The notes under the pieces: model-generated
The model's input: the letters and a program-made list of their open reading frames with translations, nothing else
Told to the model about the DNA's origin: nothing
Databases searched by the model: none
Origin: an uncultured Bacillota bacterium
GTDB taxonomy: Bacteria > Bacillota > Clostridia > Peptostreptococcales > Anaerovoracaceae
DNA length: 11,363 bases
Assembly: GCA_946408315.1 (NCBI GenBank)
Contig: CAMJRV010000040.1
Span: forward strand, 1-11,363
Direction of reading: 5' to 3'
Position numbers and translations under genes: made by a program
Part shown: in pieces, positions 5,028-11,363 of the stretch
How the letters are laid out: each line of letters starts with the position of its first letter
How positions within the stretch are numbered: the stretch's first letter is position 1

Positions 5028-7511
5028 ATGCCAAAGAAAAAAGCCTTTAACAGTAAAGCAATTTTTTTGTCGGATAAGGTTCGACTTCAGCTTGAAATGA
5101 TACCGCAATATCCCTGTACGATCATAGAGGCCCCCATGGGCTATGGCAAGACGACGGCGGTGAGGGAATATCTGAAAACGACAGGCGCACGCGTCCTGTG
5201 GCAAAAGGTTTTCAGCGAATCGGTTTCCGGCTTCTGGCTGGCATTCTGTCGGCAGTTTGGGGAGCTGGATGCCCTGCGGGCGGAGTATTTGCGGCAGCTC
5301 GGCTTTCCGGGCGACAGCATGACGAAGGAAAAAGCGCTTGAACTCATTGCGGGCGCGCTTCCGTCATCCGGCGTGATTTGGGTCGTCGATGATTATCATC
5401 TTGCGGACTGCCCTGAGGTGGCGGGCTTCATCGAATACCTGCTTTGGAACGAGCTATCCGACCTTCATATCGTTCTGACCGCGCGTTACGCGCACTTTAT
5501 CAATCTGGAGGAGATGGCGCTCAAGGGATATGTAAATCATATCCGAAAGGACGCGCTCGAGCTGACACAGGCGGATATCGTCTCCTATTATCGCCTCTGC
5601 GGACTGTCCCCCAAAGACAATGAGGTGCGCCGGCTTTACGCCTACACCGAGGGCTGGATCAGCGCGCTGTACCTTTTAATGCTCAGCTATCAGGCGGAGG
5701 GGGAATTTACCGCGCCGCCCAATATCACGGCGCTGATGGAAAAAACAGTGTATGCACCCCTTTCCGACGAGATCAAGGATTTTTTGATGACCGTCTGCTT
5801 TTTTGACGCGTTTACGCCCGAGCAGGCGGCGCATATGTGGCAAAAGGGCGGCAGTGAGAAGCTGATGGAGGAGATTATAGGCGCAAACGCCTTTATCGCC
5901 TGGGACGGGCGGAGCGGCACCTATCAGACGCACCGGATTTTTGCCGAATTTCTCAGGGGCCTTTTTGAGCAGAAGCCGCCGGAGGAAAAACAGCGCCTGT
6001 ACGGGCGGGCGGCGGCGTGGTACCGGCAAGCCGGGGACTATATTCCGGCTATGGCATATTATGAGCTTGCGCAGGATTTTGAAGGCTTGCTGACGGCTTT
6101 GGAGCTTGACCAGGGGCACAGTCTGCACAATGAGCACAAGGAAAAGCTCATTGCGTACATGGAAGCTTGCCCTGATACCCTTCGGCAAGCACACCCGGTG
6201 GCCCTGCTGGTCTACGCCATCTGCCTGTTCTCCTACAACGAAACGGAGCGGTTTGGCGCGACCTGCGTGGAGCTGTCCGGCGTTCTGAGCAGCGGCGCGC
6301 TGGATGAAGAAACGGCACGGGCTCTTTCCGGAGAGTTTGAGGTTCTGCTGAGCTTCGGCGAGTATAACGATATTGAGAAAATGGTTGCGCACTACTACCG
6401 GGCGGCGGCGCTGCTCGACAGGCCGACCGAATTCATGGATACCCGCGGCGGGTGGACCTTTGGCTCGCCCTCCGTGCTGTATATGTTCCACCGCGCGTCC
6501 GGGCAGCTGGACAATGAGATGACGCTCCTCCGGGAGGGCATGGTTCTTTACAACCGTTTCGCAAAAGGTCACGGCCGCGGCGCGGAGTTTGTCATGGAGG
6601 CGGAGCGGGACTATCTTCGCGGCGATTTCGGCAGCGCGGAAATCGCGGTACATAAGGCTCTGCATCTGGCGGGCGGCAGCGAACAGGAGGATATTCTTCT
6701 GTGCGCGGTGTTTCTTCAGGCACGGCTGGCCTTTTGCAAGGGGGATTACGCCCTCGCGGTATACTGCTTAAACAATCTGCGCGAGGAGCTTGAGCGCGGC
6801 GGTTGGTATAACCTCATGCATACAATGGAGCTTTGCGATGCCTGGATCGCGCTCAATCTGGGCAGAAAGCAGGAACTTCCCCAGTGGATTCTGGAGGGAG
6901 ATTTTTTCTCCAGCCGCATGTATTTCCCCGCCATGGGGGTGTTTCATATCGTCTATGGCCGGGCGCTGTTGGTGTGCGGAGACTACGCAAAGCTGCTGGG
7001 AAGTCTGGACAGCTTTCTTGAAATCGCGTCCGTCTTCCCGAATGTGCTGAGCCAAATCTATTCCCTTATTTACGCGGCGGCGGCAAATGAGAAGCTGCGT
7101 CGGCGGGACGACGCGCTCCGTCAGCTGCGGGAGGCGCTCGCTCTGGCCTTGCCGGACGGACTTTTGATGCCCTTTGTGGAAAACGCCGATCTGCTTGAGC
7201 CTGTTTTGGAGGCGCTTTCTCACGAAGGAACGCATGGAGAGGCCGCGCGGTCCATCTTGAAGAAGTGCATGCCATACCGGCAGGCGGCGGAGCAGATCAC
7301 GCGGGAATATTTCACAGAAAAACGTCCCGAGCTGACCGAACGCGAGGCGGAAATCGCCCGCCTTGTGGCGCAGGGGCTTTCCAACGGCGAAATCGGCGCG
7401 CGGCTTTTTATCACGGAAAACACCGTCAAAACGCTGATGAAACGCATATTTGAGAAACTGAACATCAACTCGAGAGCCATGCTGCGACAGTATATGCAGG
7501 CGCGGGAATAG
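5028..7511 (+). CDS. MalT-like STAND-class LuxR-family transcriptional regulator
   Basis: This 827-aa cytoplasmic regulator combines an ATP-binding signalling module with a DNA-binding domain, as in MalT and other large ATP-binding LuxR regulators. These are thought to oligomerise when ligand and ATP bind and then activate promoters. Visible parts are Walker A APMGYGKTT (35-43), Walker B WVVDDYH (118-124), a HIVLTAR sensor-like segment about 25 residues later, a long helical TPR-like region (roughly 330-740) and a C-terminal LuxR helix-turn-helix (767-827: LTEREAEIARLVAQGLSNGEI, then TENTVKTLMKRIFEKLNI). I chose ATG 5028 because AAGAGG lies 7 nt upstream and the family N-terminus fits; an in-frame ATG at 4965 has no such site. 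It is followed by a palindrome and a terminator, then by the surface-protein operon on the same strand, which may be its target. The ligand cannot be read from the sequence. Confidence 0.93.
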   Translation: MPKKKAFNSKAIFLSDKVRLQLEMIPQYPCTIIEAPMGYGKTTAVREYLKTTGARVLWQKVFSESVSGFWLAFCRQFGELDALRAEYLRQLGFPGDSMTKEKALELIAGALPSSGVIWVVDDYHLADCPEVAGFIEYLLWNELSDLHIVLTARYAHFINLEEMALKGYVNHIRKDALELTQADIVSYYRLCGLSPKDNEVRRLYAYTEGWISALYLLMLSYQAEGEFTAPPNITALMEKTVYAPLSDEIKDFLMTVCFFDAFTPEQAAHMWQKGGSEKLMEEIIGANAFIAWDGRSGTYQTHRIFAEFLRGLFEQKPPEEKQRLYGRAAAWYRQAGDYIPAMAYYELAQDFEGLLTALELDQGHSLHNEHKEKLIAYMEACPDTLRQAHPVALLVYAICLFSYNETERFGATCVELSGVLSSGALDEETARALSGEFEVLLSFGEYNDIEKMVAHYYRAAALLDRPTEFMDTRGGWTFGSPSVLYMFHRASGQLDNEMTLLREGMVLYNRFAKGHGRGAEFVMEAERDYLRGDFGSAEIAVHKALHLAGGSEQEDILLCAVFLQARLAFCKGDYALAVYCLNNLREELERGGWYNLMHTMELCDAWIALNLGRKQELPQWILEGDFFSSRMYFPAMGVFHIVYGRALLVCGDYAKLLGSLDSFLEIASVFPNVLSQIYSLIYAAAANEKLRRRDDALRQLREALALALPDGLLMPFVENADLLEPVLEALSHEGTHGEAARSILKKCMPYRQAAEQITREYFTEKRPELTEREAEIARLVAQGLSNGEIGARLFITENTVKTLMKRIFEKLNINSRAMLRQYMQARE

Positions 7512-7516
7512 GGCTT

Positions 7517-7550
7517 CTGTCACCCGCCCTTGTCACCCGATGGGTGACAG
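7517..7550. promoter_or_regulatory. Palindrome with third half-site (candidate operator)
   Basis: A perfect dyad TGTCACCC-GAT-GGGTGACA occupies 7531-7549. A further copy of the same half-site, CTGTCACCC, lies at 7517-7525, and it can alternatively pair with 7542-7550. Three copies of one 8-bp half-site between two genes suggest protein binding, possibly by the adjacent regulator, but a role as an RNA hairpin is equally possible. Confidence 0.45.
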
Positions 7551-7553
7551 ACA

Positions 7554-7600
7554 ACATAAAAAATCCACTGTACAATAAAAGTACGGTGGATTTTTTATGT
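7554..7600 (+). terminator. Rho-independent terminator after the regulator
   Basis: A 20-bp stem (7554-7573 with 7581-7600, one G-T wobble, 7-nt loop AATAAAA) has a GGTGGA core followed by six T residues within the 3' arm. Because of the mirrored A-run it could work in both directions. Its 3' arm ends only 3 nt before the GGAGGTG of the next gene, so read-through RNA would have this hairpin right next to the ribosome binding site. Confidence 0.75.
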
Positions 7601-7603
7601 CAT

Positions 7604-7610
7604 GGAGGTG
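7604..7610 (+). promoter_or_regulatory. Ribosome binding site that sets a GTG start
   Basis: GGAGGTGAT is nearly a full complement of the 16S anti-Shine-Dalgarno end. The ATG at 7602 overlaps it and cannot use it; GTG 7617, 6 nt downstream, is the properly spaced start. Confidence 0.8.
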
Positions 7611-7616
7611 ATTAAA

Positions 7617-7847
7617 GTGGGTCAAATAATCAAGGTTGTTCCAAAGGAGGATTACTGCCTGGACATTGTCTTGGACAACGGCAGCAGTATTCAGCTCAGC
7701 CTGAAAAGCAGGCTTGAAACCATACGGTTCGGCGTGCTCACGGACGCGGAGCTGTTTCGGAAGGCCACCACCAACGGTATCTGCATCAGCTGGGAGGGAA
7801 AGGTGGAAATTTCCCTCACCGAGGCGTTCCAGCTGGCGCAAAAGTAG
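7617..7847 (+). CDS. Small DUF2442-like protein (76 aa)
   Basis: The 76-aa protein starts at GTG 7617. Its outline, VVPKEDYCLDIVLDNGSSIQ, then LSLKSRLET, FGVLTDAELFRKATTN and a final ISWEGKVEISLTEAF, resembles DUF2442 proteins: a short beta-rich fold in which a 'DY.L.v.f.dG' strand pair is followed by 'D..lF..v' and a 'v.W....dl....l' ending. DUF2442 members have no firmly established biochemical role; some lie in toxin-antitoxin-like or regulatory gene pairs, but I see no partner toxin here. It has no signal peptide or membrane segment. Only 27 nt separate it from the following surface-protein gene, so the two are probably co-transcribed. The family assignment rests on pattern resemblance by eye and is moderately sure. 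Confidence 0.72.
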   Translation: MGQIIKVVPKEDYCLDIVLDNGSSIQLSLKSRLETIRFGVLTDAELFRKATTNGICISWEGKVEISLTEAFQLAQK

Positions 7848-7874
7848 GCAATCAATCAGAGGAGGAAGAAGTAG

Positions 7875-10800
7875 ATGAAAATAGCAAAAAAGCTTTTAGG
7901 TATTGCTCTGGCCGCATGCATGGTGCTGACCATGCTGCCCGCCACGGCGGTGTTTGCGTATACTGGCGGCGTTTTTGAAAACGGCGACACGTTTACTCTG
8001 CGCACCACGGCAAAACTGTCTGGCAACACCACAATCTCTAATTACACCATCGGAAGCAATTCAGTAAAATGGGCTGATAATGATTCGGCACAGGCGACCT
8101 TCAATGCGTGGTATCCTACTTGTGGCGACATGGATAGTGACGTAACCGTAAAGACCCTGAAAGTGTCCACTTTGTCAAAGCCTGACCTGATGATGGCCGC
8201 GCCCGTGACGAGCACGAGGACGGGTGGAGTGACACTCCAATTCAAGCACGTGATGCACCGATTGGTGGTAAACCTCTCGAAGGATGACAGCGTTTTAGGC
8301 GACCTAAACGACGCTACAATTGCCCTGAAAAATATGGATGGCAGTGCCAGTGTCAACTTCACAAACGGCACGGTGGTTGGTTCCAGTTCCGGCGATGCCT
8401 ACCCTGGCAGGGCGAATGGCGCGGCCATTATCATCGCCCCTCAAACCCTTCAGGTGGGAAACGACTGGATTGAGGTCAGGATAGGCACCGACTATGCCCA
8501 AACCTTTGAGGTTCCCGCCGGATCAACTAATTTTTTAAGCGGAAATCAGACAATCCTTAACCTCCAATTGCAATCGGACGGTATTATCTTTCTCAGCCAG
8601 AGCGTTGTGCCGTGGGATGCAAATGGAGATGGGAAGGAAGATGTCTCCACGGTCGAACTGGGTATAGCGAGTATCCCGGCACTTACCGCCCCGACCAATC
8701 CGGGATGGGCAAATTCAACCCCCGGCATAGCAAAATGGGACGCGGTTGATAACGCTTCCGGCTACACTGGGCAGCTGTATAAGGGTTTGACGCTTGTTGA
8801 CACAATCGACGCAGGCACAGCCTTGGAATATAACTTTGCCAGCAAAATCGCGGAGACAGGCAACGGGGAGTATATATTTAACGTTCAGGCCAGAGGCAAC
8901 GGAACAACATTCCCTGACAGCGGATGGTCTGACTATAGTGCTAAGTATGTCTATGATCCAGACCAAGCCGCGGTGAACGCGTTCAAATTGCAGCTGGAAG
9001 GAATAACGTGGACGACGAAGGGAAATACGCAGGATAGTATTACGGACGACATCGACCCAAAACTTACTAATCTGATGGGATCGCCATATAACTGCGATAT
9101 GGCATTTAAAATAACGGAAGTTGTCCCTGCAACCCCGGGACTGCCCGGTTCGTTCAAAATGAACTTAACGCTGACCAAAAACGCAGCTATCGCGACGACC
9201 ACCGTGAACGGTACAATCGAGGCGCTGCCGACGCTTCCCGCGACCGTGGACAGCGTCACGGTTTCCCCGGATACTGCTACCGTGCAAAAAGGGGCTACAC
9301 AGCAGTTCACCGCAACGGTGACTGGCACGAATAACCCGTCGCAAGAGGTTGTATGGACGGTTGATGGCGGAACCAGCAGCGGAACGAGCATCTCGGCTGG
9401 GGGGGTACTGACCGTCGGAGCGGACGAAACGGAGCCGATACTGACCGTTTGGGCGACATCAACCGCTGACCAAACCAAATCCGGTATAGCCGAAGTGACG
9501 GTGATACCACTGGCCGCCCCGGGCAACCCGGTATGGGACGACGCAACGTCACCACACATGGCAAAATGGGATGCGGTCGCAGACGCTGCCGTCTATAGAG
9601 TGGTGCTTTATAATGGCAATAAGCAGATTGGTGACGTGATCGAAACCGGCACAGTCACGCAATATGACTTTACCAATGCAATAACAGCGGCGGGCTACGG
9701 AAGCTTTGCCTTTGAAGTACAGGTCAAGGTAAATTCGGGCGCTTTCAGCAGGTGGTCTGACCGCAGTGCGGTTCTGCCGCTTTTTTCACCCGTGAACAGC
9801 GTCACGGTTTCCCCAACTACCGCCATCGTGCAAAAAGGGGCAACACGGCAGTTCACCGCGACGGTGAATGCGACAGATGGCACGGCACAAACGGTTATAT
9901 GGGAGCTTGTCGGCAATACCAGCGCAAATACCAGCGTTTCGGCTGACGGTCTGCTGACTGTCGGAGCGGATGAAATGGGTACAATACTGAATGTTACGGC
10001 CGTATCAACGGTTGATATCAGCAAGAGCAGTACAGCTGCGGTTGTTGTTCCCTCTGTCGAAACGCTTGCGAATACGCTAAACAATTTCGGTCTTACCGCC
10101 GATGTGAGCGGCAGCACGGTCACCGTCACTGGCACGAAGGCTGCCACAGACGCGCTTTCACTTATAATTCCCACAGGGGTTAAGGTGCTGTGGAAGGCTT
10201 CCCTCACCGGAGCCGCAGATGCTCCCTTGATACTCCTGAACGGTGACGGAATCTTTGAACTTGCAGGCGGAGAAATTGTAAACACCGGCACAGGGGGAGC
10301 ACTTTCCAGTTGGGACACAAGCCTTGTTATCTCCGGCGGGACTGCATCCTCCGCCAGCAAAATTGCTACTGTGATGACCTACCATATAGGTGAAAATGCA
10401 CCGGCGCTTACCATGACAGGCGGCAATGTAATATCAACCTCGGACGATTTAAGTAGCTGCGCAATCAGCGCCGGAGGTCAAACCGTCATCACCGGGGGCA
10501 CAGTTACCGCCGGAAGCGGGTATCAGGTCGTTCTGAGTAACGCGGTGGTTGTTTACCAACGCGGCCTTCTGAGCAAGATCTCTTCCGGCAGCCTGAGTGC
10601 GTCTGTCGCCGTATCTCCGTCAAAAACCTATGCGGTGCCCACTGAAACAGATGGGCTGACCGCCACCGGTTACTCCGTTTTAGCCGACCATGTGACGGCA
10701 CAATGGAACTATAGCAACAGTGGGTGGACTGGCGTTCAGGTTGACTATAGCGGAAGCGCTTCAGGTTCCTGGAAGGTTTCCTATCCCGCCGTTCAGGTTG

Positions 10801-11363
10801 TGTCGGGCAAACATTTGCTTACTTATAATGCAAACGGGGGCGAGGGCGCCACGCCTTTCAGCACCGTATATAAGGGCCAGAGTTATACCGTCAGCACTAA
10901 TATTTTTACGAGAACGAATTATACCTTCACCAGATGGAATACGGAGGCCAACGGCACAGGAACGCCCTATGCTGAGGGTGCCACGTTGACCGGTGGCCCC
11001 GGCTCCGAGGACATCGTACTCTATGCCCAGTGGTCACCCACCGGGAGCGGCAGTAATCCCGGTTCGCCCACCGCCGGCTCCGCCGCAACAACCCCGCCCA
11101 CCACGACCGTGTCCGGCTCCACGGCGACAACCACGGTGATGCCCGCCGTTTCCAACGGCGCGGCCACCGGCTCTGTCACCGCCGACCAGATGAACGACGC
11201 GCTGAAAAAGGCGCAGGCGGCGGCCGGCACGAACGGTACGCCTAACGTGACCATTCAGGTCAGCGGCGCGTCCGGCGCGAGCAGCGTAGGCACGACGATC
11301 CCACACGCGTCCATGCAGACCCTCGTCTCCGGCGGCGTCGGCGCGCTGCCCGTTTCCGGCCCC
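7875..11363 (+). CDS. Large modular secreted surface protein with fimbrillin-like first domain (3' end missing)
   Basis: The frame is open from ATG 7875 (GGAGGAAG 7 nt upstream) to the window edge: 1163 codons, no stop. Residues 1-28 form a signal peptide with likely cleavage after VFA. A lipobox-like LAAC (12-15) also occurs, but the hydrophobic stretch continues past it. Residues 29 to about 255 resemble Bacteroidetes fimbrillin/Mfa-like proteins: the VTLQFKHVMHRLVVNL strand (about 118-133), then AAIIIAPQTL, EVPAGSTNFLSGNQTILNLQL and a closing VPWDANGDGKED. Next come an Fn3-like module (about 266-361), an unassigned module (about 362-455), Big2-like (about 456-546), Fn3-like (about 547-637), Big2-like (about 638-727), a glycine-rich possibly beta-solenoid region (about 728-978), an InlB-B/Flg_new-type repeat (about 979-1055, LTYNANGG to VLYAQW), and a Thr/Ser/Gly linker leading into a region often followed by S-layer homology domains in related proteins. 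The probable role is adhesion or carbohydrate binding at the cell wall. Confidence 0.88.
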   Translation, partial: MKIAKKLLGIALAACMVLTMLPATAVFAYTGGVFENGDTFTLRTTAKLSGNTTISNYTIGSNSVKWADNDSAQATFNAWYPTCGDMDSDVTVKTLKVSTLSKPDLMMAAPVTSTRTGGVTLQFKHVMHRLVVNLSKDDSVLGDLNDATIALKNMDGSASVNFTNGTVVGSSSGDAYPGRANGAAIIIAPQTLQVGNDWIEVRIGTDYAQTFEVPAGSTNFLSGNQTILNLQLQSDGIIFLSQSVVPWDANGDGKEDVSTVELGIASIPALTAPTNPGWANSTPGIAKWDAVDNASGYTGQLYKGLTLVDTIDAGTALEYNFASKIAETGNGEYIFNVQARGNGTTFPDSGWSDYSAKYVYDPDQAAVNAFKLQLEGITWTTKGNTQDSITDDIDPKLTNLMGSPYNCDMAFKITEVVPATPGLPGSFKMNLTLTKNAAIATTTVNGTIEALPTLPATVDSVTVSPDTATVQKGATQQFTATVTGTNNPSQEVVWTVDGGTSSGTSISAGGVLTVGADETEPILTVWATSTADQTKSGIAEVTVIPLAAPGNPVWDDATSPHMAKWDAVADAAVYRVVLYNGNKQIGDVIETGTVTQYDFTNAITAAGYGSFAFEVQVKVNSGAFSRWSDRSAVLPLFSPVNSVTVSPTTAIVQKGATRQFTATVNATDGTAQTVIWELVGNTSANTSVSADGLLTVGADEMGTILNVTAVSTVDISKSSTAAVVVPSVETLANTLNNFGLTADVSGSTVTVTGTKAATDALSLIIPTGVKVLWKASLTGAADAPLILLNGDGIFELAGGEIVNTGTGGALSSWDTSLVISGGTASSASKIATVMTYHIGENAPALTMTGGNVISTSDDLSSCAISAGGQTVITGGTVTAGSGYQVVLSNAVVVYQRGLLSKISSGSLSASVAVSPSKTYAVPTETDGLTATGYSVLADHVTAQWNYSNSGWTGVQVDYSGSASGSWKVSYPAVQVVSGKHLLTYNANGGEGATPFSTVYKGQSYTVSTNIFTRTNYTFTRWNTEANGTGTPYAEGATLTGGPGSEDIVLYAQWSPTGSGSNPGSPTAGSAATTPPTTTVSGSTATTTVMPAVSNGAATGSVTADQMNDALKKAQAAAGTNGTPNVTIQVSGASGASSVGTTIPHASMQTLVSGGVGALPVSGP
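9246..9320 (+). repeat. In-frame repeat at start of first Big2-like module
   Basis: This 75-bp segment is 65/75 identical to 9792-9866. The offset is 546 nt (182 codons), so the copies are in frame. Most differences are silent or conservative. It encodes the ...SVTVSP.TA.VQKGAT.QFTATV opening strand pattern of a bacterial Ig-like (Big2) domain. Confidence 0.85.
9792..9866 (+). repeat. In-frame repeat at start of second Big2-like module
   Basis: This is the partner of 9246-9320. The upstream Fn3-like modules (around 8671 and 9511) also match each other in protein (shared AKWDAV and W.D.S segments), so the repeat unit is probably an Fn3-Big2 pair duplicated within the gene. Confidence 0.85.

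Noticed and set aside
4835..5050. 71-codon plus-strand frame upstream of the regulator
   Set aside because: It starts at TTG without a ribosome binding site, overlaps the regulator start out of frame, and has no recognisable features; it is more likely leader RNA.
5676..6665. A 329-codon minus-strand frame inside the regulator gene
   Set aside because: High GC of the regulator gene opens long antisense frames; the sense strand carries the full Walker A/B and LuxR HTH motifs.
7602..7616. ATG at 7602 as start of the small DUF2442-like gene
   Set aside because: This ATG overlaps the ribosome binding site GGAGGTG and follows the terminator stem by 1 nt; GTG 7617 is correctly spaced.
8951..10360. 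Long minus-strand frames (8951-9559 and 9695-10360) inside the surface-protein gene
   Set aside because: They are Val/Thr/Ser/Pro-rich mirror images of the repeated Ig-like modules on the sense strand, where an uninterrupted 1163-codon frame with signal peptide is present.

Overview
The window looks like chromosomal DNA of an anaerobic Gram-positive bacterium of the class Clostridia, probably an Oscillospiraceae/Ruminococcaceae-type gut or digester organism. The reasons are strong AGGAGG-type ribosome binding sites, TTGAAA/TATAAT promoter boxes, a MalT-like LuxR regulator, and a secreted modular surface protein with Big2-like and Listeria-Bacteroides-type repeats. This assignment is inference from style; no rRNA or marker gene is present.

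Layout. (1) 1-340: AT-rich flank without a gene, holding a strong terminator-like hairpin (core 247-287). (2) 341-4455: an IS256-family element on the minus strand whose transposase gene has been split by (3) a complete IS21-family element at 1495-4235. The IS21 copy has TG...CA ends, a 5-bp target duplication (TCCTT at 1490-1494 and 4236-4240), and three overlapping minus-strand genes: istA, istB and a small third ORF. Removing the IS21 copy and one TCCTT restores an uninterrupted 400-codon IS256 transposase, so the order of insertion is clear. (4) 4456-4802: gene-free and rich in small hairpins, with a tRNA T-loop-like fragment near 4700. (5) 4803-7511: a good promoter, a roughly 190-nt leader and an 827-aa STAND/MalT-type LuxR regulator. 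(6) 7517-7600: a compact intergenic region with a TGTCACCC dyad plus a third half-site, then a 20-bp-stem terminator. (7) 7617-11363: a 76-aa DUF2442-like protein and, 27 nt later, a very large exported surface protein that runs off the end of the window (1163 codons visible without a stop).

From the regulator onward all genes are on the plus strand and GC-rich. A plausible reading is a MalT-type, ligand-sensing activator next to the surface-adhesin operon it might control; this is inferred from adjacency only. The most notable element is the surface protein. Its first domain resembles Bacteroidetes fimbrillins (Mfa-like) but is fused to Fn3-like, Big2-like and InlB-B-type repeats on a Gram-positive-style secreted scaffold. 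The IS21 copy is also informative: its two ends carry separated -35 and -10 boxes that would form a promoter only when the ends are abutted, and it carries an unusual third gene and an AT-hook-like tail on IstB.
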